Part shown: piece after piece, positions 18,994-26,757 of the stretch
Position numbering within the stretch: position 1 is the stretch's first letter
How the letters are laid out: each line of letters starts with the position of its first letter
Source of the DNA: a virus
Virus record (IMG/VR): IMGVR_UViG_3300032323_002850
Span: 1-34,588 of that record
Length of the DNA stretch: 34,588 nucleotides
Strand: one strand, 5' to 3'
Translations under genes and position numbers: made by a program
Notes under the pieces: generated by a model
Seen by the model: only the letters and a program-made list of their open reading frames with translations
Told to the model about the DNA's origin: nothing
Databases searched by the model: none

Positions 18994-20190
18994 ATGAAAC
19001 GCAAACCGACCATTTTCACCACGGCGCTGAACATCGCCACCGAAGCGATCAACGCGGCCTCCGGACTCTATCAGGAAATCAACCTTCCCGAAGGCGAGCG
19101 CGAGCTGCGCTACAAGCTCTCCGATTACGGCGAGTTCCCCGTGACCGATGTGCGCGGCAAGGACATCATCCAGGTGATCGACAAGGGCGTGGGCGAAACG
19201 CTGGCCCTGAACTTCGGAAGCCTGGCCACAAAGTTCGCGACGTTTTTCCGGGGCATCCCGATCTTCGAAGGGCATGCGGACGATGCCGCCTGGCTCGCGA
19301 AGAATCCAGGACACAAGGCAAGTGCGGTGGGCCGTATCAAATCCATCGAGGCGGAGGAGGACGGGATCTGGGTGACAAGCGTGCTGAACTCCGCAGGCGT
19401 GGAGCTGCTCGGCGGGGATGCTCCGAAATACACCGGCCACTCGCCGAACTGGAGGCTTTCCCAGATCCCAGGGCAACCTGGGAAATACAAGCCCGTCCTG
19501 CTGTGGAGCGATGCCCTGACCAACACGCCGAACATCATGACCAACACCATCGCGCTCAACTCGCTGCAAGGCGTCGAGGGCGATCCGATGGAAGAAGAAT
19601 CTCCCGCAGCCGAGGCAGGTGCCGAGGCGCAAACCGAGAACCAAAACGAAAACACAGACATGAAATTGACACCAGAAGCGCTTGCGGCTCTCGGGCTTGC
19701 CCCGGATGCGATGCCAAGCGGAGACGAACTCAGCGCGGCCATCGTAAAGATGTTCAGCGAAAAGAAAATCGCCGAAACCGAGAAGGTCGAAGCGGAAGAC
19801 AAAACCACGGCCATCAACTCCCGCCTCCGCCTTGTCGAGGACGAGCTCAAGATCGTTCGCACCAGCGCCGCCGATGTGCTGATCACCGACGCCATCAATT
19901 CCGGCCGCATCACCGATGCGGACAAGGATAGGTGGACGACGGCGCTCAACACCGACTTCACCGGTGAAAGCGCGAAGCTCACCAAGCTGATGCCCGTGCT
20001 CAACACCGGCAGCAAGCTGCCAGCCCGCGGTCGCACGGCTGCGGAAACGGTCGGCAACACCACCGAGGCGCTGAACACCGCCCTGCGCGGCATCGCCAAG
20101 GACAACAGCTTGGATCTCACCAAGGTGGCCGACTACGACAAAGCCTGGGCCATGCTCCGCACGGCGAAACCCGAACTCTTCGCCAAGTAA
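18994..20190 (+). CDS. capsid maturation protease with scaffold tail (Mu I/Z-like)
   Basis: A 398-residue protein. The N-terminal half (to about 210) resembles the Mu gpI peptidase: GIPIFEGHADDAAW with a candidate catalytic His, then TSVLNSAGVELLGGDAPK and YTGHSPNWRLSQ. After a linker rich in Glu/Asn (EAQTENQNENTD) comes an alpha-helical, acidic scaffold region (MKLTPEALAALGLAPDAMPS to the end). In Mu, the protease gene I contains the scaffold gene Z in the same frame; the same nesting is indicated here. It assembles and then matures the procapsid. It starts 2 nt after the portal stop with an A/C-rich leader. Confidence 0.82.
   Translation: MKRKPTIFTTALNIATEAINAASGLYQEINLPEGERELRYKLSDYGEFPVTDVRGKDIIQVIDKGVGETLALNFGSLATKFATFFRGIPIFEGHADDAAWLAKNPGHKASAVGRIKSIEAEEDGIWVTSVLNSAGVELLGGDAPKYTGHSPNWRLSQIPGQPGKYKPVLLWSDALTNTPNIMTNTIALNSLQGVEGDPMEEESPAAEAGAEAQTENQNENTDMKLTPEALAALGLAPDAMPSGDELSAAIVKMFSEKKIAETEKVEAEDKTTAINSRLRLVEDELKIVRTSAADVLITDAINSGRITDADKDRWTTALNTDFTGESAKLTKLMPVLNTGSKLPARGRTAAETVGNTTEALNTALRGIAKDNSLDLTKVADYDKAWAMLRTAKPELFAK
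19660..20190 (+). CDS. nested scaffold protein (Mu Z-like)
   Basis: An internal in-frame start at 19660 would give a 176-residue scaffold, the C-terminal part of the protease gene. The bases before this ATG (CAAAACGAAAACACAGAC) are the same A/C-rich, SD-less type that precedes independent genes of the phage, such as the capsid gene at 21116. The product contains helix-rich, acidic scaffold-type sequence. In Mu, Z is made this way. Expression as a separate protein is inferred. Confidence 0.55.
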   Translation: MKLTPEALAALGLAPDAMPSGDELSAAIVKMFSEKKIAETEKVEAEDKTTAINSRLRLVEDELKIVRTSAADVLITDAINSGRITDADKDRWTTALNTDFTGESAKLTKLMPVLNTGSKLPARGRTAAETVGNTTEALNTALRGIAKDNSLDLTKVADYDKAWAMLRTAKPELFAK

Positions 20191-20210
20191 GCCGAGGCAA
20201 GGAATCCGAA

Positions 20211-20241
20211 ACCAAACTCTCAAACCAAAGACCAAACAAAC
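20211..20241 (+). repeat. A/C-rich period-7 leader
   Basis: Roughly heptameric units (ACCAAAC TCTCAAA CCAAAGA CCAAACA AAC) directly before the ATG of the decoration protein gene, with no Shine-Dalgarno motif. Confidence 0.55.
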
Positions 20242-21060
20242 ATGAAACTGAAACACATCGTGGCGTTCCTGATCGCCCTCATCATCGCGCCATTCGTGGC
20301 GTTCGCCCGCGCCTTCGCCCCGTCCGGAACGGATGCGCTCAACACCGTCGCCGGCACGCATGAAAAGGGACTGGTCTCCCGCTTTGCGGAGGTTGCCTTC
20401 GCATCGGGCGCGCTGCTGGTGACCAAGGGCACGGCGGACAATGAGGTGACCCTCTGCTCCGCGACCACGCGACCTTTGGGAACCACGCATGACAAAGCGG
20501 CCATCGACACAGCAATCGGCATCTATCTCCTCGGACTCGGCGACACCCAGATGGGCATCGCGTCCGGTGCGATCACCGCCGACGCCCCGCTCTACACGGC
20601 GGCAAGCGGCAAGGTCACCGTCACGGCCACGGCAGGCTGCTGGCTGGTCGGCTACGCGCTCGCTCCGGCTGCGGATGGCGGCGAGGTGGAGTTCCTCCCA
20701 TGCGTTCCCGTCCAGGCCGGTGTGCCCGTGCTGATTTCCTCCACGGGTGGCACGGTGACCGCCGAGCAGGCGTTCGGAAACATCCACGTTTCCAACCTAG
20801 GTGCATCCGCCGCCGCCACCTTCGCGCTTCCGGCCGCATTGCCGGGCATGCGCGTCACGGCCATCGTCGAGGTTGCCCAGGAACTGCGCCTCGATCCGAA
20901 GGGCACCGAGACCATCGCACTGCCTTCCACGGGCGTGCAGGGAGCGGCCGGTAAATACCTCACCGCCGATGCCGTTGCGGAGCGTGTGCAGCTCGTCTGC
21001 CTCACCGCCGGAACATGGGATGTGGCCGCGCACCTCGGAACCTGGGCTGCCGAAGGCTGA
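20242..21060 (+). CDS. DUF2190-type capsid decoration protein with N-terminal hydrophobic segment
   Basis: A 272-residue protein. Residues 60-155 show the DUF2190/lambda D-like pattern: GALLVTKGTADNEVTLCSAT, AIGIYLLGLGDTQMGIASGA, ITADAPLYTAASGKVTVTAT, and GYALAPAADGGEVEFLPC. The C-terminal 100 residues form a separate beta-rich domain. Unusually, the first 25 residues (MKLKHIVAFLIALIIAPFVA) look like a signal peptide or membrane helix. Placed before the major capsid gene, it probably stabilises the capsid surface. The hydrophobic start may be real, or the true start may be further in. Confidence 0.65.
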   Translation: MKLKHIVAFLIALIIAPFVAFARAFAPSGTDALNTVAGTHEKGLVSRFAEVAFASGALLVTKGTADNEVTLCSATTRPLGTTHDKAAIDTAIGIYLLGLGDTQMGIASGAITADAPLYTAASGKVTVTATAGCWLVGYALAPAADGGEVEFLPCVPVQAGVPVLISSTGGTVTAEQAFGNIHVSNLGASAAATFALPAALPGMRVTAIVEVAQELRLDPKGTETIALPSTGVQGAAGKYLTADAVAERVQLVCLTAGTWDVAAHLGTWAAEG

Positions 21061-21115
21061 TCCGTAACCGCCGCAAAACGAACGACTGAAATTCCAAGAA
21101 CAGAAAACGAAAAAC

Positions 21116-22123
21116 ATGAAAGACAATCACCTGGCATTCTTCCTCGCCGCCACCGGCGCGAGCGTCATCTCCGAGACACCGATTCCCGGACAAATCACCG
21201 TCGCAAACTCCAGCCTGAATTATGCAGGATCGTTCGACGAGACCATCACCGGCTACCTCGCCGGACTTCCCTCCGACGACGAGACAGCATCGCTTGAGGC
21301 GATGTGCCCCTCGCTGCGCACGAACGACTTCTTCCGCTTCCCGAAAGCGGACGATGAGGCGTATCTGACGGAGACCGACGACAGCGACATCCGCGCACGC
21401 GGTGCGTCCTTCAAGCGCGTCCAATACAAGGGCACGCAAGTGACCGATGAGACGCAACAGAAGGGTCTCACCATGCGTGTGGATCACAAGGATCTGGCGA
21501 AGGACGGAGGCGTGATCATTCCCGGCTGGGAAAACATGTATGCCATGGAGCTGCGCAAGCGCCTTGTCCGCTCGGACAAATACCGCTTCATCGCGCTGCT
21601 TGATGCCGCTGCGAACAACGTGGCGGTCACCTTCAGCGCCGCGACCAATCCCGACGGATTGCTCCGCGCCCAGGTGAAGCGCACACGCACGGCCACCGGC
21701 CGCCGCCCCACCCATATCCTCATCGGGGATACCTCCTGGGAAGGCCGGATCGACGCATACGAAGCCGCCGCACGGACGAACCCCGGCAGCGCCAACCATG
21801 CGGACTACGATGTCGCCCGCCTCGCGAATTACCTCCGCGTGGGCAAGGTGCTGATCGAGGACGGCATGATCCAGACGGTGAAGGGTGGCACGAAGGCCGA
21901 CCAGCTCGGCCTCAAGAACTACTCCTACTCCGCCAGCGACAGCAAGATCGTGGGCGATCCGAGCAACTGTTTCCGCGCCTGGTCTCCCGTCAAGGGCGGC
22001 GGCGAGTGGGCGGTCTCCATCCAGGAGTTCGATGTCTATACCGACATCACCGTCTGGCACGAATCCAAGATCGTGATCCCGCAGACCACCGGCATCGAGA
22101 AGACCACGGTCACCCTCGCATAA
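21116..22123 (+). CDS. major capsid protein
   Basis: A 335-residue protein immediately after the decoration gene, where the capsid is expected. Sequence features fit an HK97-fold phage capsid: an N-terminal arm, central GGVIIPGWENMYAMELRKRL and DKYRFIALLDAAANNVAVTF, and a C-terminal beta region ending WHESKIVIPQTTGI. Identity with a specific Mu T-like family is not certain by eye. It would form the icosahedral shell after cleavage of the scaffold. The leader AACAGAAAACGAAAAAC is A-rich with no SD. Two covarying hairpins follow the stop. Confidence 0.82.
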   Translation: MKDNHLAFFLAATGASVISETPIPGQITVANSSLNYAGSFDETITGYLAGLPSDDETASLEAMCPSLRTNDFFRFPKADDEAYLTETDDSDIRARGASFKRVQYKGTQVTDETQQKGLTMRVDHKDLAKDGGVIIPGWENMYAMELRKRLVRSDKYRFIALLDAAANNVAVTFSAATNPDGLLRAQVKRTRTATGRRPTHILIGDTSWEGRIDAYEAAARTNPGSANHADYDVARLANYLRVGKVLIEDGMIQTVKGGTKADQLGLKNYSYSASDSKIVGDPSNCFRAWSPVKGGGEWAVSIQEFDVYTDITVWHESKIVIPQTTGIEKTTVTLA

Positions 22124-22154
22124 GCATTCCCAGGCACGACGCCTCATTGAATCA

Positions 22155-22184
22155 CCCGGCGCTCCGAAAGGGGCGTCGGGTTTT
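22155..22184 (+). terminator. hairpin 1 downstream of capsid gene
   Basis: An 11-bp stem CCCGGCGCTCC / GGGGCGTCGGG with GAAA loop (22155-22180) followed by TTTT. Rho-independent terminator-like; the GU pair shows G-U tolerance. Confidence 0.6.
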
Positions 22185-22233
22185 GGGGTGCAAGGATCAA
22201 GCATCCAGACCAAACACGAACCAAACGGAAATC

Positions 22234-22239
22234 ATGTAA
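22234..22239 (+). other. ATG-TAA start-stop pair
   Basis: An A/C-rich leader (CCAAACGGAAATC) of the type used by phage genes runs into ATG followed immediately by TAA, between the two hairpins. It may be a relic of a deleted gene or a regulatory start-stop. Confidence 0.45.
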
Positions 22240-22262
22240 CCCCAACCCTACAACCGCAATCA

Positions 22263-22292
22263 CCTGGCACTCCGAGAGGGGTGCCGGGTTTT
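22263..22292 (+). terminator. hairpin 2 downstream of capsid gene
   Basis: An 11-bp stem CCTGGCACTCC / GGGGTGCCGGG with GAGA loop (22263-22288) and TTTT. Compared with hairpin 1, a G-C pair is replaced by A-T and other pairs stay complementary. Confidence 0.6.
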
Positions 22293-22313
22293 GAGGTGCA
22301 AGGATTACACTTT

Positions 22314-22637
22314 ATGAAAACGAAACAACAACTCATGGACGCCCTGGCCGCGAAAGGCGTGGAATTCAATCCTAACTCCAAGAAGGATGAGCTTGCATTG
22401 CTAGCTCTCGACAACGGGATCCCGCTGGAAGTGGAAGGTGGCGTCGCTGGCGAAGTGAAGCCGGTCGGAGACGCGGCTCTCCAGGAAGCCCCATCCGATC
22501 ACTATGCGCAACTGCTCAAGGCAAAGCGCAAGGCCGGTCTCTCCCTGGAGCAGGCCACCGAAGTGGTCGAGCGCCAGCGCAAAACCGACATCGAGCAGGG
22601 TGTCGTGATCGCGGAGGACGCAACTCCTGAGGACTAA
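22314..22637 (+). CDS. HeH/SAP-like small head protein
   Basis: A 107-residue protein. Residues 2-33 (KTKQQLMDALAAKGVEFNPN, then SKKDELALLAL) match the short helix-extension-helix (HeH/SAP) motif found in small phage head proteins, which bind DNA or partner proteins. The rest is charged and helical (AQLLKAKRKAGLSLEQATEV). It lies between the capsid gene and the DUF1320 connector, similar to Mu gp35. No SD site is seen; A-rich sequence lies around the start. Confidence 0.6.
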   Translation: MKTKQQLMDALAAKGVEFNPNSKKDELALLALDNGIPLEVEGGVAGEVKPVGDAALQEAPSDHYAQLLKAKRKAGLSLEQATEVVERQRKTDIEQGVVIAEDATPED

Positions 22638-22640
22638 CCG

Positions 22641-23111
22641 ATGAGCGCCTGGATCACATTGACGCGAGCGCATCTGCTCTCCGCCCTTTCCAAAAAGGAG
22701 AGGGAGGATTTCGGTAAGACTTCCGTGGAAACGGAAGGGGACGACCGCGTCATCGAGATCCTGTCCGACCTCACGGCGGAGATCCGGGGCTATATCGGGA
22801 GCTGGGCGCAGAATGCCACGCTCTCGACGGATGCCACGCAGATCCCGCCGGAGTTCAAGGCGAAGGCGCTTTCCATCGCGAGGTGGCGGCTGCTGATCTC
22901 CATCCCAGGCTACACGCCGGGGGAGTCCCGCAAGCTCGACTTCGAAAAGGCCGACGCCTTTTTCAACGATGTAGCCAAGGGCAAGATCCGCCCCGCGCCC
23001 GCGGATGATGCGGTGCCGAACACGGTGCCGGAGGAAGCGCGGCAGCCGGGCATTGAGGTGGTCAGCTCCCGCCCATCCCGCACCGGCAGCGCCCGAATGA
23101 ACGGACTATAA
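22641..23111 (+). CDS. head-tail connector, DUF1320 (Mu gp36-like)
   Basis: A 156-residue protein (MSAWITLTRAHLLSALSKKE start). It has the DUF1320 pattern: short N-terminal region, central helices DRVIEILSDLTAEIRGYIGS and EFKAKALSIARWRLLISIPG, and a variable acidic tail. In Mu-like phages this gene sits after the major head gene and its product closes the head-tail joint. Length fits. Confidence 0.75.
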   Translation: MSAWITLTRAHLLSALSKKEREDFGKTSVETEGDDRVIEILSDLTAEIRGYIGSWAQNATLSTDATQIPPEFKAKALSIARWRLLISIPGYTPGESRKLDFEKADAFFNDVAKGKIRPAPADDAVPNTVPEEARQPGIEVVSSRPSRTGSARMNGL

Positions 23112-23113
23112 AA

Positions 23114-23440
23114 ATGAAAAAGCTCCCGCCCATCAAAGGACTTCTCCAGGAGATCGAGGATCTGCGCACTTATGCGGTTCGCGAGGCGGTGGCCGCTCGC
23201 TCGCAGAGCAAGGATCCGCGCGATGCCTACGAGGCCGGAGAGAATGCCGACCGGGCTGCGAAGAAGGCGGATGCCCTGGAGAAGTGGGCGCAGGAAGATG
23301 CGGATCTCATCACCCAGATCCATGCCACGGCGAATTACCTGCGCATCTCGAAACATACATCCCCGCTCCGCGCGCTGGCGCTGAGAAAAATCGAGGATGC
23401 CGAAATGATCCTGCGCCGGGAGATCGGCGACGCACCCTGA
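23114..23440 (+). CDS. hypothetical helical protein
   Basis: A 108-residue protein that is alpha-helical throughout (LLQEIEDLRTYAVREAVAAR, later KWAQEDADLITQIHATANYL). It lies 2 nt after the DUF1320 gene. No family recognised; it is expected to be a minor head or connector factor by position only. Confidence 0.55.
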   Translation: MKKLPPIKGLLQEIEDLRTYAVREAVAARSQSKDPRDAYEAGENADRAAKKADALEKWAQEDADLITQIHATANYLRISKHTSPLRALALRKIEDAEMILRREIGDAP

Positions 23441-23444
23441 ACCC

Positions 23445-24788
23445 ATGATCGACTTCACCACATCGCAGCCGCTTGAAGACGCGGTGGATTCCCTTTCGGC
23501 GCGGACGCCGGTGGGGAGTGCGATGCGTTCCGCCGAGTGGGCGGGGGTGCCGGTGGAGGTGCGCCAGCGGGCGTTCTTCATGGCCACGGTGGAGAACGAG
23601 CGGATCCTTGCGATCGCAAAGGCGAAGATTTCCCAGCGGCTGAAACTGGAACGCTCCAAGCTGGCCGATGGCGGCGAGGGCGTGACGATGGACCGGAGCC
23701 GGTTCATCGCCGAGATGCAGGACGAGCTGGAGGCCGTGGGCTACCGTCCGGATCCGGTGCTCAAGGGCGGGCTGCGGGACATTTCCTCCCACAAGCGGCT
23801 TGCCTTGGTGTGGGACATGCAGCTCGCCATGGCGGAGGGCTACGCGCAGCACAAGGCGGCGACCACCGATCCGGATGTGATGGATGCCTTCCCGGCCTGG
23901 GAGCTGGTGCGCGGTGCCGACCGCGAGAACGAGCGCGACTGGCCGGAGATCTGGGCGCAGGCGGGCGGGAATTTCTACGGCGAGCCGGGCGAGGATTACC
24001 CGCAAGCTCCGGGGCGCATGATCGCGCTGGTGACCGATCCGATCTGGACGGCGATCAGCCAGTTCGGCACGCCATGGCCTCCTTTCCGGTGGGGTTCCGG
24101 GATGATCCTGCGGAGGCTCCGCAGGCGCGTTGCGGAGGAACTGCAAGTCATCGGCCCGGATGATGTGATGCAGCCGCCGGCGGCGAAAGATTTCAACGAA
24201 GGGCTTAAAGCCAGCCTGGCGGCGATGCCGGAAAGTTCCGTGGAAAACCTGCGGAGCGAACTGGGTGACGCGGCGCGCATCGATGCGGATGCGATCGCGC
24301 TGGCACCGCGGGCCGCAGCGGACATCCCGGCGGATCTGGCGGCGCGGAGCCAGGCGATCGCGGAGGTGGTGCCGGTGGCGGATGTGCGGGTGCAGGCGGG
24401 CGTGGCGGCGGCGGGCACGGGGCGTGTAAGGCTTTTCCAAGTGACGCTCGGCGATGCGGCGGAGGTGCTGGCCTCCGCGCTGCGCAAGGTGCTGCCGCGC
24501 AACCTGCGCATCGAGGCGCGGGGCGGGAAACTTTTCGTGTGGCGCGGGGATCTGCTGGATGCGGATCCGGACGCGCTGGCTTCCGGCGATAACTCCGCGC
24601 TGCGCGGATTCGGATCCGGCAAGGGGGCGATGGTGGAGATCATCGGGCCGGCCGGTGCGGTGCTGCTCGCCTTCGAGACGGCTGCGGATGCGGCCATCGC
24701 TTACGCCCGGATGCGGGCGAAGGATTTCTCGCTCGCGCTGGGGCAGGGCTTCGGGGTGCGGATCAACGGCAAGGAGGTGAAGCTGTGA
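23445..24788 (+). CDS. minor head protein, Mu F-like (gp30)
   Basis: A 447-residue protein. Residues 130-230 resemble Mu gpF / SPP1 gp7-type head morphogenesis proteins: LALVWDMQLAMAEGYAQHKA, then DWPEIWAQAGGNFYGEPGED and FGTPWPPFRWGSGMILRRL, the P-W-P-P-F-x-W-x-S-G-M signature. The C-terminal third (from ~300) is variable and Ala/Gly-rich. It is a minor capsid component linked to portal function and DNA entry. In Mu it lies right after the portal; here it lies after DUF1320. Its stop overlaps the G-like gene by 4 nt (GTGA). Confidence 0.75.
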   Translation: MIDFTTSQPLEDAVDSLSARTPVGSAMRSAEWAGVPVEVRQRAFFMATVENERILAIAKAKISQRLKLERSKLADGGEGVTMDRSRFIAEMQDELEAVGYRPDPVLKGGLRDISSHKRLALVWDMQLAMAEGYAQHKAATTDPDVMDAFPAWELVRGADRENERDWPEIWAQAGGNFYGEPGEDYPQAPGRMIALVTDPIWTAISQFGTPWPPFRWGSGMILRRLRRRVAEELQVIGPDDVMQPPAAKDFNEGLKASLAAMPESSVENLRSELGDAARIDADAIALAPRAAADIPADLAARSQAIAEVVPVADVRVQAGVAAAGTGRVRLFQVTLGDAAEVLASALRKVLPRNLRIEARGGKLFVWRGDLLDADPDALASGDNSALRGFGSGKGAMVEIIGPAGAVLLAFETAADAAIAYARMRAKDFSLALGQGFGVRINGKEVKL

Positions 24789-25459
24789 GCGTTTCCGTGA
24801 CAGTCCGCATGTCCGGAAACAATCCGGGATTCATCGTCGCGGCGACGGTGGCACCGGAGCGCATCGAGGCGTTCAACCGCGTGCTGGCCGAGCGGCTGGC
24901 CGATGAGCTGAAGGAACACTTCACCGCCCGCAACTCCGAGCCGAACAAGATGGGCGGGGCAAAGACAGGTTTTTGGAAGGATGTGGCGCGAGCCACGGCT
25001 GTCACTGCCGTAAATGCTGCCGGTGCGGTGGTGAGCGTGGCGGAGGAAAGGTTCCGCATCCATTTTTACGGCGGGACGATCAAGCCGAAGACGGCGAAGT
25101 TCCTGACCATCCCGCTCATCCCAGGGGCGCGCGGGAAGTTCGCGAGGGACTATGAGCGCACGACCGGGCGCAAGCTTTTCAGCCTGCCTGGAGTGAATGT
25201 CCTTTTCGAGAAAAACAAGGACACGCCCGACCGCACCCTCGTGGGTGAGGAGAAGGCGCGGACGCGGGTGAAGGGCGTGCGGAAGAGCATAGGCCTCCGC
25301 GCCCGGACTCCGCTGCGGGCGGTCTATGCCCTGGCGAAATCCTCCACCATCCGCCGCGATCCGGACGCGATCCCGCCGGTGGACAAGCTGGCCGCCGCAC
25401 TGGCCGAGGAGGGCAATGATTTCCTCGCCCGCGAGATCCGGAAAGGGGGTGTGGCGTGA
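24785..25459 (+). CDS. virion morphogenesis protein, Mu G-like
   Basis: A 224-residue protein with GTG start overlapping the F-like gene. A region near 95-120 (EERFRIHFYGGTIKPKTAKF, then LTIPLIPGARGKF) has the FRIHFYGGTIKPK pattern common in phage virion-morphogenesis/tail-completion proteins. A basic segment (KARTRVKGVRKSIGLRARTP) and a helical end follow. It may complete the head-tail connection. Assignment by position and motif is moderate. Confidence 0.6.
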   Translation: MSVSVTVRMSGNNPGFIVAATVAPERIEAFNRVLAERLADELKEHFTARNSEPNKMGGAKTGFWKDVARATAVTAVNAAGAVVSVAEERFRIHFYGGTIKPKTAKFLTIPLIPGARGKFARDYERTTGRKLFSLPGVNVLFEKNKDTPDRTLVGEEKARTRVKGVRKSIGLRARTPLRAVYALAKSSTIRRDPDAIPPVDKLAAALAEEGNDFLAREIRKGGVA

Positions 25460-25896
25460 GCAAGCTTTATGATCTGCGCACCGCGCTGAAAACGCACCTG
25501 GTGGATGAGGGGCTGTTCGATGAACCCGCCATCATCATCAAGCGCCAGACGGACATCTGGAACGACATCGCCGTCGCCATCGCCTCGACGGAACACAGCG
25601 TGGCCGTGGTGATCGGCGTGGCGGAGGGAAGCTCCGCCGATGACGACGAGCTGGTCATGGATCTCACGGTGCCTGTCACCATCCTCTGCGCTCCGAGCCT
25701 GGAGGAAGGCGCGGTGCCCGAGGAGGATCTGTGGGAGGATATGGTGAAGGCCGTCCACGGCTTCGTGGTGCATCCGAGCGGGCACTGCCAGTATGAGTTC
25801 AAGTTCCGGGGCTTTTCCGACGACGTGGAGCTGGGCGACAACGCCGCCCAATGGCTGGCGAGGCAGACCGTTTTCCGCGTGAAACAGAATTTCTAA
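25456..25896 (+). CDS. tail terminator/gp37-like protein
   Basis: A 146-residue protein with GTG start overlapping the G-like stop. Content is mixed alpha/beta (KLYDLRTALKTHLVDEGLFD, and YEFKFRGFSDDVELGDNAAQ). It resembles Mu gp37-type or DUF1834 head-tail joining/tail terminator proteins in size and position before the tail genes. Role inferred. Confidence 0.5.
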   Translation: MSKLYDLRTALKTHLVDEGLFDEPAIIIKRQTDIWNDIAVAIASTEHSVAVVIGVAEGSSADDDELVMDLTVPVTILCAPSLEEGAVPEEDLWEDMVKAVHGFVVHPSGHCQYEFKFRGFSDDVELGDNAAQWLARQTVFRVKQNF

Positions 25897-25911
25897 CAAG
25901 ACCACAACGAC

Positions 25912-26097
25912 ATGAGCGAAGAGCAAAAAACAAAGAAGGCACCGGCTGCGGCGAAGGTCGCGGTGCGCGTGAAAGTGCTGAAAGGCGGCTTACAGATCAA
26001 CGGCTCCACGGCGGGAGCGGGCGCAACCTTGCGCTGCTACCAGGACGTGGCCGAGTTCCACGAAAAGCGCGGGGAGGTGAAGATCCTCGGCACCTGA
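25912..26097 (+). CDS. small hypothetical tail-region protein
   Basis: A 61-residue protein: a basic Lys/Ala-rich N-terminus (MSEEQKTKKAPAAAKVAVRV), then short strands (KVLKGGLQINGSTAGAGATL). Mu has the small gp38 at this position, which suggests it is a small structural or assembly protein. An A/C-rich, SD-less leader precedes it. Confidence 0.55.
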   Translation: MSEEQKTKKAPAAAKVAVRVKVLKGGLQINGSTAGAGATLRCYQDVAEFHEKRGEVKILGT

Positions 26098-26146
26098 AAT
26101 CTCCAAACCCTAAACTCTAAATTTTAAACTCTAAGAAAGAAACAAG
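26098..26146 (+). repeat. seven-unit period-7 leader (AAACTCT family)
   Basis: AATCTCC AAACCCT AAACTCT AAATTTT AAACTCT AAGAAAG AAACAAG fill the gap from the stop at 26097 to the tail tube ATG at 26150. Confidence 0.8.
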
Positions 26147-26149
26147 ACC

Positions 26150-26716
26150 ATGTCATACCAACTTGAAAAACTGATCCTCGGCAGCTTCGCCCACTTTGTG
26201 GAGGAGGGCACCGAATACGGCGATCCCGTCAACGAAACCGGCATCGCGCTCTATCCGAACGCGGACACCTATCCGGAGGTGTGGAACTCCATGGGCTGCG
26301 TGCTCGACTCCACGGCGGAGACGGTCACGGAAACCTACGAGGACGATTGCCCAAGCCCCTCCGGCGGCTACAAGCGCGAGACGGAAACGGCAGTCCTCCA
26401 GGACATGCTCAAGCTCTCGCTGCGCGCCCACTCCGAGCCGATCCACCGCCTGGTGTGGGGAGCCGCTGCGCCCATCGAGAACGCGGACGCTTTCACGCCG
26501 TTTGCCAAGAGCGACCGCTTCGTGCTCGGCTGGCTGCACTTCCAGCTACGCGGCCAGGACGGTGCCGACCGCATCGTCGCCGCCCTCTACGGCAAGCTCC
26601 GCCTGGATGCCGCTCCGAAGTGGGCGAAGGATCCGACAAAGCCCGCCGTCAAGTTCGAGATCATCACCTCCACGATCCAGACGGTGCTGCCGGGCGTGGT
26701 GAACGTGCCTGCCTAA
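26150..26716 (+). CDS. major tail tube protein
   Basis: A 188-residue protein, beta-rich, with paired motifs LILGSFAHFVEEGTEYGDPV and DAFTPFAKSDRFVLGWLHFQ and ending IITSTIQTVLPGVVNVPA. Size and content suit a siphovirus tube protein (hexameric rings stacked along the tail). No sheath gene follows, so the tail is non-contractile. Position after the small genes and before the tape measure region supports the call; direct family identity is not visible. Confidence 0.65.
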   Translation: MSYQLEKLILGSFAHFVEEGTEYGDPVNETGIALYPNADTYPEVWNSMGCVLDSTAETVTETYEDDCPSPSGGYKRETETAVLQDMLKLSLRAHSEPIHRLVWGAAAPIENADAFTPFAKSDRFVLGWLHFQLRGQDGADRIVAALYGKLRLDAAPKWAKDPTKPAVKFEIITSTIQTVLPGVVNVPA

Positions 26717-26723
26717 GACAGGG

Positions 26724-26744
26724 GTAGGGAATCGGGAATCAGTA
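26724..26744. repeat. period-7 linker
   Basis: GTAGGGA ATCGGGA ATCAGTA just before the leader of the next gene. A short, degenerate copy of the same period. Confidence 0.5.
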
Positions 26745-26757
26745 AGAACGCAACGCC

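Larger units (their letters stand above)
22150..22304. repeat. tandem repeat of a hairpin unit
   Basis: Unit AATCACCYGGCRCTCCGA, then AGGGGYGYCGGGTTTTGRGG and TGCAAGGATYA occurs at 22150 and again at 22258 (108 bp apart). The two copies differ by paired changes that keep the stem. Confidence 0.75.
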
